DNA from: Rhodoferax sp.
GTDB taxonomy: Bacteria; Pseudomonadota; Gammaproteobacteria; Burkholderiales; Burkholderiaceae_C
Length of the DNA: 14,624 nucleotides
Assembly (NCBI GenBank): GCA_021731215.1
Contig: JAKFXU010000157.1
Span: 1 to 14,624, forward strand
Reading direction: 5' to 3'
This document shows, piece after piece, positions 1 to 9,000 of this stretch. Numbering within the stretch: the stretch's first letter is position 1; each line of letters starts with the position of its first letter. The position numbers and the translations under genes are program-made. The notes under the pieces were generated by a model. It searched no databases and was not told the origin of the DNA. It saw only the letters and a list, made by a program, of their open reading frames with translations.

Positions 1-2400
1 CGGCAGGCGGGTCAGATAGGCCAGCGAGGAATAGCCGGTGCCGAAATCATCGACCGAAAACTGCACCCCCAGTGCCTTGAGTTCGCTCATCTTGGCAATC
101 GTGTCTTCCACATTGACCAGCACCAGCGACTCCGTCAGTTCGAGCTTGAGCAGGTGCGCACGGGCGCCGGTCTGGCGCAGGATGGCGTCGACCTGGGCCA
201 CGAAGTCGCTCTGGCGGAACTGGCGCGCGCTCACGTTCACCGACAGGTGCAGCGCCTGGCAGCGCGCGTCGGCCTGCCACCGGGCGAGCTGCTGGCAGGC
301 GCTGCGCAGCACCCAGTTGCCGATCGGCAGGATCAGATCGCTTTCTTCGGCCACCGGAATGAACTCGCCCGGTGACACCATGCCGCGCAGCGGGTGTTGC
401 CAGCGCAGCAGCACTTCGGCCCCCACCACCTTTTCTTCCAGTGCGAACTGGGACTGGTAGTGCAGCTCGAACTGCGCGCCCGCCAGCGCCGCCTGCAGGT
501 CGGCCTCCAGTTGAGCGCGGGCCGTGATGTCGGCCTGCATCTGCGGATCGAAGAAGCACAGCGCGTTGCGCCCGTGCGCCTTGACCTGGTACATGGCGAT
601 ATCGGCCTGCTTGAGCAAATCGGCCGCGCTCAGTGGCTCGGCGCCGAACACGCTGGCACCGATGCTCGACGTGTTGTGGTAGTTGTGCGTGGCCAACTGG
701 TAGGGCTGGTTGAGTTGCGCCATGATTTTTTCGCCAATTTGCCGCGCCAGCGCGGCCGCCTCCTGATTGCGCTCGGCCAGCGACTCCAGCATCACCACGA
801 ATTCGTCGCCGCCGAGCCGCGCCACCGTGTCTTCCTCGCGCACGCAGGCCTTGAGGCGCTGGGCCGCTTGCTGCAACAGCAGATCGCCCATTTCGTGGCC
901 GAGCGTGTCGTTGAGGGTCTTGAAGTGGTCCAGGTCCAGGAACAGCAGCGCGCCACGGCGCCCGCTGCGGGCGTTCGACACCAGCGCCTGCTGCAAGCGG
1001 TCCATCAGCAGGCGTCGATTCGGCAGGCCGGTCAGCGGGTCATGGAACGCCAGTTGCTCGATCTCGGCGTTGGCCTGACGCAGCGCGCTGACGTCGTGGT
1101 AGACGATCACCGCACCGCCCTCGGGCGTGCGCCGCTGCGTGACCTGGATGAAACGCCCGTCCGGCAAGGCCTGTTCATGCGGTGCCTGCGGGCTGATTTG
1201 CAGGGTCATGCGCTGTTCCACCCAGCGTTCGAGTTTGGCCGCGCTGGCGCCGGGCAACAGGTGCGGCGCCGAAAGTGCCAGCACGCCACGAAACGGCAAC
1301 AGCGGTGTCATCATCCCGGCCAGCCACGGAAACAGCTCCTCAAGACGCCGGTTCCAGCGCAGCACCTGGTATTGGGCATCGAGCAGCAAAAAACCGCTGT
1401 CCATCGACTCCAGTGCCTGATCGAGCGTGGCCTTGGCCTGTGCCATGGCCGCGCGGGCCTGTGCCTTGCGCGCCAGATACCCGATGGCAAAGGCGCCGGC
1501 GGCCAGAATCATCAAGGCAAACACCAGCGTCACGCCTACAATGGCGTTGCGCTGCGCGCGCCAGTCCGCCAGCGCGGCGTCGAGCGGGATGCTGGCGGCG
1601 ATCAGCACATCGCGGTACAGAATCGGTCGGCTCACCACCAAGGCCGGTTTGCCAGTCAGCCGTGCTGGCAGACGCAGCACGGCGGCTGAGTCAGGCAACT
1701 GACCCAGGGCAGGTGCCAGCAGTTGGCCAGAGAGCTGCTCCAGGGCCGGCATACTGGCGAGCAACTGCCCGTTGTTGCGCTCAAGCGTGACCTCCAGCCC
1801 ACTGATGTTGACGCCTTGGATCAGGATGGCGGTCAGGTGCGGCACTTGCACCTCGGCCACTGCCAGCACCTTGGAGCTGTCGGCCAGCTTGATATAGCGC
1901 GCTGCGTACAACACCCGTTCCGAGCTGACAAAATTCACCACCGGCGCACTCAAGGTCAAGGTCGAAACGGGCTGGGCCAGCACCTCCTGCACAAAGCCGC
2001 TCGGCAATTGCAGGACCAGCCCGGCACCGCTGGGGTGGGACGAGGCGATGACGCGGGCCTGCGCATCGATCAGCGCGACCTGGCGCACCGCCACCTTGAC
2101 TTGCGCCGCTATGTTCATCAGCCGGCTGGCCGCCTTGCCATCGATCCAGTCCGCCACCAAGCCGGACAGTTCCAGCATTTCGTCCAGGCCCGCCAGCAAC
2201 ACATCGACCTCCAGCAGGCTTCGGTTGAACGCGGTCACGGCGCCGCTGACGAAGCGGGTGGCCTGTGCCTCGCTCTCGGCCAATGCGGCCTGACGGGCAT
2301 TCCAGATCAGGCTGGCAGCGGCCAGCGTCAACGCCAGCAAAAACAGCCCTATGAACCACAGCACCGAGATGTTCACCCGGGTGAGCCTCATCCTCATCAT
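1..2400 (-). CDS. Membrane-anchored sensor with PAS, GGDEF and EAL domains (3' end cut by window edge)
   Basis: Predicted bifunctional c-di-GMP enzyme; 800 residues are visible and the C-terminus lies beyond the left edge. Seen, in order: a transmembrane helix (about residues 8-33), an extracytoplasmic region (about 34-280) of the size of a Cache-type sensor, a second helix (about 286-309), a PAS-like segment (about 322-430), a GGDEF domain opening with FHDPLTGLPNRR and carrying intact GGDEF at 530-534, and an EAL domain. An RxxD inhibitory-site motif (REED) sits five residues before GGDEF. The EAL signature reads EVL (662-664), followed by NVSARQF, ELTESL and DDFGTGYSSL (784-793), so the visible metal-binding residues are present. 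The first ATG overlaps the TGA of the upstream binding-protein gene (ATGA) and has no strong Shine-Dalgarno sequence, suggesting translational coupling. In-frame ATGs at 2397 and 2391 are alternative starts. Domain identity is sure; the direction of net activity and the ligand are unknown. Confidence 0.93.
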   Translation of the reverse strand, partial: MMRMRLTRVNISVLWFIGLFLLALTLAAASLIWNARQAALAESEAQATRFVSGAVTAFNRSLLEVDVLLAGLDEMLELSGLVADWIDGKAASRLMNIAAQVKVAVRQVALIDAQARVIASSHPSGAGLVLQLPSGFVQEVLAQPVSTLTLSAPVVNFVSSERVLYAARYIKLADSSKVLAVAEVQVPHLTAILIQGVNISGLEVTLERNNGQLLASMPALEQLSGQLLAPALGQLPDSAAVLRLPARLTGKPALVVSRPILYRDVLIAASIPLDAALADWRAQRNAIVGVTLVFALMILAAGAFAIGYLARKAQARAAMAQAKATLDQALESMDSGFLLLDAQYQVLRWNRRLEELFPWLAGMMTPLLPFRGVLALSAPHLLPGASAAKLERWVEQRMTLQISPQAPHEQALPDGRFIQVTQRRTPEGGAVIVYHDVSALRQANAEIEQLAFHDPLTGLPNRRLLMDRLQQALVSNARSGRRGALLFLDLDHFKTLNDTLGHEMGDLLLQQAAQRLKACVREEDTVARLGGDEFVVMLESLAERNQEAAALARQIGEKIMAQLNQPYQLATHNYHNTSSIGASVFGAEPLSAADLLKQADIAMYQVKAHGRNALCFFDPQMQADITARAQLEADLQAALAGAQFELHYQSQFALEEKVVGAEVLLRWQHPLRGMVSPGEFIPVAEESDLILPIGNWVLRSACQQLARWQADARCQALHLSVNVSARQFRQSDFVAQVDAILRQTGARAHLLKLELTESLVLVNVEDTIAKMSELKALGVQFSVDDFGTGYSSLAYLTRLP

Positions 2401-3485
2401 TTGACCGGTGCCGCCACAATGCTGCGCGCGGGACCAATGGTCTGGTTCCAGACTTCGACGCAAGCTGCCTGGCAGCGGTGCAGCCATTGCGTCAGCACCT
2501 TGGCGGTGAATATTTCCTGGCGACGACGCTCGTCCTGCGCCGTGCTGCTGACTTCAATCATCTGCCCTTTGCGTCCCGAGCTGCAACTGGAAGCCCCTTT
2601 ATTGCAAGCCAGGCCCTCGGCGGTCTCGCGTTCGCTCTCGGCCCAGATCGCCGCTTCCAGTTTGGGCAACTCCTGGCGCAGCAAGGCTTTTAAATCCGGC
2701 GGCAAGGCGTCCCAGGCCGCCCTATTGGCGCCGAAGATCGCCAGCCCCCAGGTGATGGGCAGCGTGTGCACATAGTTTGTGACCTGGTGCAAGCCCAGGG
2801 TGTTGCCCGACATGGTGCCGGTAATGGCGCACTCGGTGTTGCCGGAGGCCATGCTGGCCATGAGCTGGGCAAAGCCGGTGAGCACCGGCACGCCGCCTAA
2901 AGCGCTGACGAAATCGGACTGCGTGGCCGAGGACACGCGGATGCGCCGTCCGGCCAGATCGGACAGGCTGGTTAAGGGCTTCTGGCAAAACACCACTTGG
3001 GCCGGGTAGACGTAAAGCGCCAGCGCCTCCACGCCATGGCGTGTACGCAGCATCTTTTCCAGGTAGGGCCGGAAGGCGGCCACGCTTTTTTTCAGGCTGA
3101 CCATGTCGGGATTGAGCCCGGCCAGGTCGGCTGCGCCGTACTCCGGGTATTGCACCGACAGTGCGCTTATCAGAGTGGTGCCAAAGGGCACCACACCCAA
3201 CTGAATCAGCCGCAGCATGTCGCCCCCCGGCACGCCGGCACGGTCAAAAGGCACGATCTCGGCATTGAACCGGCCGGCGCTGAGTCGGGACAGCTCCTTG
3301 TTCCAGAACGGCTCTTCATTGCGGGTGTACTGGTTCAGCCCCGCCAGACCGCCGACGATGCGCAGCGTTTGCGCCGGTGCCGTCGATACCGATGGCGCCG
3401 CCTGCGCGCCCCAGGCCAGCAACAGGCCGCACAGCAGCGTGGCTGCCGGGCGCAGACAGACTCTCAAGCAATCGAAACGGGGCAT
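2397..3485 (-). CDS. DctP-type (TRAP family) periplasmic solute-binding protein
   Basis: Secreted solute-binding protein of 362 residues, predicted periplasmic. Residues 1-29 form a signal peptide: basic start, hydrophobic stretch, likely AQA cleavage site. The mature part shows DctP-family traits: a FWNKEL segment, PGGDMLRLIQLGVVPFGTT, then GRRIRVSSATQSDFVSALGG, which matches the family's ligand-pocket region, and a cysteine-containing tail ending in a VWNQTIGP segment. The ORF extends upstream to an ATG at 3560, but a signal peptide starting at 3485 and a promoter-like pair ending at 3554 favour the shorter start. No DctQ or DctM membrane subunits are adjacent. Instead its stop overlaps the start of the GGDEF-EAL sensor gene. 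This suggests the protein delivers ligand occupancy to a signalling protein rather than to a transporter, which is inference. Ligand unknown. Confidence 0.88.
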   Translation of the reverse strand: MPRFDCLRVCLRPAATLLCGLLLAWGAQAAPSVSTAPAQTLRIVGGLAGLNQYTRNEEPFWNKELSRLSAGRFNAEIVPFDRAGVPGGDMLRLIQLGVVPFGTTLISALSVQYPEYGAADLAGLNPDMVSLKKSVAAFRPYLEKMLRTRHGVEALALYVYPAQVVFCQKPLTSLSDLAGRRIRVSSATQSDFVSALGGVPVLTGFAQLMASMASGNTECAITGTMSGNTLGLHQVTNYVHTLPITWGLAIFGANRAAWDALPPDLKALLRQELPKLEAAIWAESERETAEGLACNKGASSCSSGRKGQMIEVSSTAQDERRRQEIFTAKVLTQWLHRCQAACVEVWNQTIGPARSIVAAPVK

Positions 3486-3553
3486 GGAAAATTCCGGTAA
3501 ATGGATTTCGATAATCGCTCCATTCTGGCAGGAAACCGCCGCCGGCCAGCCTG

Positions 3554-3582
3554 ATTTCATGGCAACATGCGAGACGATTCAA
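3554..3582 (-). promoter_or_regulatory. Possible sigma-70 promoter for the binding-protein/GGDEF-EAL operon
   Basis: On the minus strand TTGAAT (3582-3577) and TGAAAT (3559-3554) are separated by 17 bp; each matches 4 of 6 consensus bases. Transcription would start near 3547, downstream of the ATG at 3560, supporting the start at 3485. The 114-bp divergent gap (3486-3599) must also hold the quinone reductase promoter, for which no convincing match was found. Confidence 0.3.
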
Positions 3583-3587
3583 CTTTC

Positions 3588-3591
3588 AGGA
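3588..3591 (+). promoter_or_regulatory. Ribosome binding site deciding the qor start
   Basis: AGGA with an 8-nt spacer to the ATG at 3600. It favours this start over the in-frame ATG at 3567. Confidence 0.6.
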
Positions 3592-3599
3592 CAGCCACT

Positions 3600-4595
3600 A
3601 TGACCTCCCTTCCTTCACGCGCCATTCGCATTGATCAAACTGGCGGCCCCGAGCAGCTCAAACTGGTCAATGTGATGGTGGGCGAGCCCGGTCCCGGTGA
3701 AATCCGCATCCGCCATCATGCGGTCGGACTGAACTTCATCGACGTCTACCAGCGCAGCGGCCTTTACCCCTTGCCAATGCCGCTGCAACTGGGCATGGAG
3801 GCTGCGGGCGTCATCGAGGCGGTGGGCGCGGGCGTCACCCATCTGAAGGTGGGCGAGCGCGCCGCCTACGCCAGCCAGCCGCCGGGCAGCTACTGCGAAC
3901 TGCGCGTGATGCCGGCCAAGTGCGTGTGCCGGCTGCCCGATGTCATTTCATTCGAGACCGGCGCCGCCATGATGCTCAAAGGCCTGACCGCGCAATACCT
4001 GCTCAAGCGCACCCAGCCGCAGGGCGGCTTGCAGCGCGGCGACTTTGTGCTGTTCCATGCGGCGGCCGGTGGCGTCGGCCTGATTGCCTGCCAGTGGGCG
4101 CGCGCGCTTGGGCTGCAACTGATAGGCACCGCCGGTTCCGATGCCAAATGCGCGCTGGCCAAGGAGCACGGCGCCGCCTTTGTCATCAACTATGCAACGG
4201 AAGATTTCCTGGCGCGGGTCAAAGCGATCACCGCTGGCAAGGGCGTCAAGGTGGTGTACGACTCGGTCGGCAAGGACACCTGGGACAAGTCGCTCGACTG
4301 TCTGGCGCCGTTTGGCCTGATGGTCAGTTTTGGCAACGCCTCGGGCCCGGTGGCGCCGTTTGCGCCCAGTATATTGGGCCCCAAAGGCTCTTTGTATGTG
4401 ACGCGCCAGACTATTTTTACCCACATCGCCACGCGTGAAACGACGCAGGCCATGGCCGATGACTTGTTTGAAGCGGTGACCAGCGGCAAGGTGACGATTC
4501 GCATCGGCCAGCGCTACAAACTGGAAGACGTGCAGCAGGCGCACCGCGACCTGGAGGCGCGCCAGACCACCGGCTGTACTATTTTGACGCTGTGA
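3600..4595 (+). CDS. qor: NADPH:quinone oxidoreductase, zinc-free medium-chain dehydrogenase family
   Basis: Cytoplasmic NAD(P)H-dependent quinone reductase of 331 residues, close to the usual length of about 325 for bacterial Qor. Seen: an N-terminal GroES-like fold with HHAVGLNFIDVYQRSGLYP and LGMEAAGVIEAVGAGV, typical of the quinone-reductase branch; no cysteine cluster for structural zinc; and a Rossmann segment HAAAGGVGLIACQWARALG near residues 151-169, with the AGGVG nucleotide-binding motif. The start at 3600 is chosen because AGGA lies 8 nt upstream (3588-3591); the ORF extends to 3567 without a comparable site. It is transcribed divergently from the binding-protein gene and ends 11 bp from the convergent HlyD gene, so it is probably a single-gene unit unrelated to the secretion genes. 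The family is certain; the exact electron acceptor is not. Confidence 0.92.
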   Translation: MTSLPSRAIRIDQTGGPEQLKLVNVMVGEPGPGEIRIRHHAVGLNFIDVYQRSGLYPLPMPLQLGMEAAGVIEAVGAGVTHLKVGERAAYASQPPGSYCELRVMPAKCVCRLPDVISFETGAAMMLKGLTAQYLLKRTQPQGGLQRGDFVLFHAAAGGVGLIACQWARALGLQLIGTAGSDAKCALAKEHGAAFVINYATEDFLARVKAITAGKGVKVVYDSVGKDTWDKSLDCLAPFGLMVSFGNASGPVAPFAPSILGPKGSLYVTRQTIFTHIATRETTQAMADDLFEAVTSGKVTIRIGQRYKLEDVQQAHRDLEARQTTGCTILTL

Positions 4596-4606
4596 GGTCT
4601 TTCGCG

Positions 4607-5980
4607 TTAACGTTCCCGGCCTGACTCATGCCAGGCCTTCTGGATGGGCGACAAAAGGTATTGCACAACGGTTCTGGTGCCCAGCCATACTTCGGCATTG
4701 GTCTGCATGCCGGCCGAGAGCGCAAAGCGCTGACCGTCCATTTCCAGGCTCATTTTCTTCAATACGACCAGGGCCTTGTACGCCGGTGGCATCGGCCTGC
4801 CGGCTGGATCGGCATTGGCACCGCCGTTGCCGCTCGTGTTTTCCGCTGCGTCAGCGCTGACGTGCTCGACCGTCCCTTCGATCATTCCGTATTTCTGGAA
4901 CGGAAAGGCGGCGAATTTCAGCTTCACCGCCCGCCCTGGCTGCACAAAGCCGATGTCCTCGTTGGCGACCCAGACCTCCGCACGCAGGGGCTCGCCTTGG
5001 GGTACCAGCGTGAGCAGCACGGTGCCCGGTTGCACCACGGTGCCGGCGGTATGGGTGGCCAGGTCTTTCACGATGGCAGCCTGCGGCGCCTTGAGCTCCT
5101 GCAGTTCTTTTCGGTGGGTTTGCTTGGCGATTTCCTGGGTCAGCTTGCCCAGGGCGTTGTCCACCTCATTGCGCTCGGCATACAGCAGCCGGCGGTAATC
5201 CGATTGAATTTGCAGGCGTTTCTTGTCGGACTGCATGATGCCGGCCCGTGCCGATTCGATCACATGCGCCTGGGTCTTGAGTTCCTGCTCTTTTTCGATG
5301 CGTTCGCGGCGTTTGTCGCTGAGCATCAGCGGGCCGGCAAAACCCTCTTTGGCCAGCTTGTCGTAGGCCTTTTCCTGGTCCCGGTAGTGCGGCAGAACCT
5401 CCCCCAGTTTGGTGCGAATCTGCTCTGCCGCCGACAGGTCCTCCCTGGCCCGCAGCAGGCGGGACTGCTCCTCGGCGATAGCCGCTTGCAGGGCCGCCCG
5501 GTTGGCGCGGTACTGGGCCTCGATTTCTCCTGCCAGCGCAGGGGAGTCGCCAGGCGCCAGGCGAAACGGGCTGGCTGACAGTTCGGCATCGATGCGGCGC
5601 AGCGTCAGGCGCTTGCGCGCGTATTCGGCATCCAGCGATTTGGCGTCGGCCTCGGTGATCAGGGTGTCCATGCGCATCAAGACCTGGCCAGCGGCAACCG
5701 ATTGCCCCTCGTGGATCAAAATCTCCCGCACAATCCCGGCCTCGGACGGCTGCACAATTTTCACGTAACTCTGCGGCACAAGTCTGCCTTCAGCGACCGC
5801 CACAATGTCCAGCCTGCCAAAGAGTGTCCAAAGCACCAGGCCGGCGAGCAGGGCCAGCAAGACCCAGAGCACCTGACGGCCTCGGGGATTGGGCGGCGAG
5901 TCTTGGAGGCGCAGCAGGGGCGGGGCAAAGTCGAGGTGACTCGCTTCGGCCTTGGGGAAGTATTTTTTCAACAAACTCAT
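4607..5980 (-). CDS. HlyD-family type I secretion periplasmic adaptor (membrane fusion protein)
   Basis: Inner-membrane-anchored adaptor that would join an ABC exporter to an outer-membrane TolC-like channel; 457 residues from the chosen start. Seen: a short cytoplasmic N-terminus, one membrane helix (about residues 37-57), a barrel-sandwich half with PSEAGIVREILIHEGQSVAA, a long charged heptad-like region (about 100-290) forming the coiled-coil hairpin, then the returning half-motif HTAGTVVQPGTVLLTLVPQG and a C-terminal beta domain ending in the HlyD-typical GMQTNAEVWLGTRTVVQYLL. The start at 5980 (MSLLKKYF) is preferred over the ATG at 5995 because AAGG lies 4 nt upstream. It lies about 66 bp downstream of the giant RTX gene on the same strand, so it probably serves that protein. 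No HlyB ABC transporter or TolC gene follows; the next gene is the convergent quinone reductase. Confidence 0.93.
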   Translation of the reverse strand: MSLLKKYFPKAEASHLDFAPPLLRLQDSPPNPRGRQVLWVLLALLAGLVLWTLFGRLDIVAVAEGRLVPQSYVKIVQPSEAGIVREILIHEGQSVAAGQVLMRMDTLITEADAKSLDAEYARKRLTLRRIDAELSASPFRLAPGDSPALAGEIEAQYRANRAALQAAIAEEQSRLLRAREDLSAAEQIRTKLGEVLPHYRDQEKAYDKLAKEGFAGPLMLSDKRRERIEKEQELKTQAHVIESARAGIMQSDKKRLQIQSDYRRLLYAERNEVDNALGKLTQEIAKQTHRKELQELKAPQAAIVKDLATHTAGTVVQPGTVLLTLVPQGEPLRAEVWVANEDIGFVQPGRAVKLKFAAFPFQKYGMIEGTVEHVSADAAENTSGNGGANADPAGRPMPPAYKALVVLKKMSLEMDGQRFALSAGMQTNAEVWLGTRTVVQYLLSPIQKAWHESGRER

Positions 5981-6046
5981 CACACCTTGTTGCATGAGGG
6001 GGCGACGGGCCCGGACCGGTTCGTCAATCCGGGGGGTATGGGTGGC

Positions 6047-9000
6047 TTACATGATTTGTTGTACCCCGTTGCCGAGGCCTTTGAACACCTGGAGGCCCGC
6101 ACCAACCCGCAGGCCCAGGGTGTCAGCACCCAGAGACTGGTACGCGTCAGGCAAGCCGCCATTGCCCACAAACATGCCCCTGAGGTCCGCTCCCCTGGCT
6201 GAATCCAGCCAGGCGGGCAGCATGCCCGCGTTGGCTGACTGGCGTGCCAGGGCTTGTTCCACCGCCAGCCAGCGCGCAAAGACGGCAACGCCATTTCCTT
6301 CGTTACCGACGGCGCCCTGGTCCCCCAGAGAAGCCCAGGCTGCGCTGGTCAGCCACGCTGTCGGGGCTGCGGCTGTCTGCCTGGCGGCATCGGTTTGGCT
6401 CATGGCTGCTGCCGTGTCGTTGCGCGCGCTGACGCTAAACCCTTGGCTGATGTCTGCGGGGGCTGTTGCCGCGCCCATATCGCCAGGATTACCAGACAAG
6501 GCATCGTTGCGAGAATTGGCGTTAAATGCCTGGCTGTTGTCTGTGGGCGGTGTTGCCGCGCCCATGTCGGCCAGCTTGTCAACAGCCACCGCCTTCACTT
6601 GGCCAGGGGCCGTAGCACGCGCATTGGCGGAGTTGCCGTGCAGCGCCATGAGCACCGGCGCGTCCACCATCGCACTGGCGATCTGGATTTGCGTCGTCAC
6701 GATGTCCTCGCGCCGGGGCGGGCGATAGCCGTTGCCGCCTTGTGCGCCCGGATTGCCAGGGCTGGTGCCTGTGCCATCGTTGAAGCTCGTGTCGTGACCT
6801 GGTGGCGGGCCATCCACGCCATTGCCGACACCCTCGTTGCCGGTGCTGCCGCCGCCGTTGTTTCCACCACCACCGCCGCCCGTTCCGGCGGCGAAGTTCA
6901 GCGTGAAGACGTCGGCCACGTTGGCGCCCAGCCGGTCGCTGGCGCCCACGCGCAGGTCGATGCTGCCGGTGGCCGACTTGGGCACGCGACCGGAGAAGGT
7001 TTGGGTCGCGGCATCGAATGACAGCCAGGAAGGCAGTACCGTGCCATCGGCCAGTGTCGCGCCATACCTCAGCACGTCGCCGGCATCGACATCGGTAAAG
7101 CTGCCAGCCGGTAGTTGCCAGTTCCAGTTGGTGTTGGCCGCCGCCGTTTGATCGGCCAGCGCGGTCACCAGGATCGGTGCATCGTTTTGCCCGGCGATGG
7201 CAATGGACAGTGCGCCGCCCACCTGGGTGATGCCATCGCTCACATTGAAGGCAAAGCGCTCGCTCACCGTCTGCCCGGCGGCCAGGCTTTGCACGGCGCT
7301 TGAGCTGTTGGCCAGGCTGTAGCGCCAGGCGCCGTCGCTGCCCAGCTCCAGGGCGCCGTAGCTGCCGGTGCGCGTGCCGGCGTTGGCCACCGTCAGGGTC
7401 GTGCCGGTGTCGATGTCGTAGTCGTTGGCCAGCACGTTGCCACTGACGGGGCTGGCGTCTTCCGCTGTGGATGCGCTGTCGAAGCCCGGCACCGGCAGGT
7501 CGTTGCTGCCCAGCACGGTCACCACGATGGCAGACTCGCTACTGACCGCACCGTTGGGATCGTCGTCAGTCACCCCATAGGCGAAGCGCTCGGTCAGGCT
7601 CTGCCCGGCGGCCAGACTTTGCACTGCCGCCGATTCATTGGCCAGGCTGTAGCTATAAGAGCCGTTGCCGTTGAGCATGAGAGTGCCCACCGTGCCGGCA
7701 TAGCTGCCGGGGTTGGTGACGCGCAGGGCGCGGCCTTCCGGGTCGCTGTCGTTCGCAAGCGCATTGCCGGACGCGGTGACAAGGCTGTCCTCGACCACGG
7801 TCACGCTGTCTGCCGTGGCCAGCGGCGCCTGGTTGGTCGGCATCGCGGCGTCCACGCCGGCGCGGTCCAGCACGCTGCCGTCGCCCAGCAGCACGCTGGA
7901 GAAATGGCTGTCAACTGCGAACCAGTCCTTGACGGTCAGGCGGTCGGTGGTGTTTTTGATGGCGACAAACAGGTCATTGCCCTGCCGGCCGAAGGTGATG
8001 GCGTCCAGTGTCAGGCCCGCGCCCAGGGCAATGGCGTTTTGGCCCAGGGCGTCGGTCACGGTGTCCTGTCCGTCGCCAGTTTGAAACAGGTAGCTGTCGT
8101 CGCCGTCGCCGCCCATGAGCAGGTCGGTGCCCGCGCCGCCGGCGAGCAGGTCATTGCCGGCCTCGCCATACAGCGTGTCGTCACCGGCTTCGCCCAGCAG
8201 CACGTCGTTGCCGGCGCCGCCGTAGACTATGTCGTTGCCGCCCCGCGCCGTGACCACGTCGTCGCCGGCCAGGGCCCGGATCGTGTCAGCCAGCGCCGTG
8301 CCGGAGAGCACATCGGCCTCGGGTGTGCCGGTCGGCGTGAAGCCGATGGCGTTGATGAGTTGGGCCTTGCTCATGACGGTGCCGTCAGCAAACTGGAAGT
8401 ACTCGATGCCGCCTGCGGCGTAGGGGTTGTCCGGATCGAAGTCATCCAGATGGATTTCACCGCCCGGCACGGTCAGCTTGAGCGAACCGACCCCCAACTG
8501 CACCTGGCCCCAGTTGATGTCGTTGAAGACCAGCCAGTCCGTGCCGCCCGAGTCGGAGATGCGGTCATTGCCTTCGCCGGTCGCGTAGTAATAGATGTCG
8601 TCGCCCTCGCCGCCGTCCAGGCTGTCGTCGCCCAACCCCCCGATCAGATAGTCGCGTTCGGCGCTACCTTGCAGCGTATCGTTGCCCGCCTGGCCGAACA
8701 GCACGTCGCTGCCCTCGCCGCCGGCCAGCGTGTCGTTGCCCTCGCCGCCCTGCAACTGGTCGTTGCCGGTGCCGCCAAAAATCAGGTCGTTGCCCGCGCC
8801 GCCGGCCACAAGGTCGTTGTCGGCGCCGGCGTCGATGAAATCGTCGCCCCCCTGGCCGTCGATAAAGTCGTTGCCGGCCCCGCCATAGATCGTGTCGGCC
8901 GCGCCGGAGCTGTCGTAGCCGCCGTTGTCGCCAGCGATCCGGTCAGCGCCGTCGCCGCCGTGGAGTTCGTCGCTGCCGCCTTCACCAAACATCAGGTCAT

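Noticed and set aside
394..1689. Long plus-strand open frame (431 codons) opposite the GGDEF-EAL gene
   Set aside because: It lies antisense to clear GGDEF/EAL coding sequence, has composition expected from the reverse of a GC-rich gene, and shows no recognisable domain.
5981..6046. Terminator between the RTX gene and HlyD
   Set aside because: Only short CCGG pairings and no T-run; the two genes are more likely co-transcribed.
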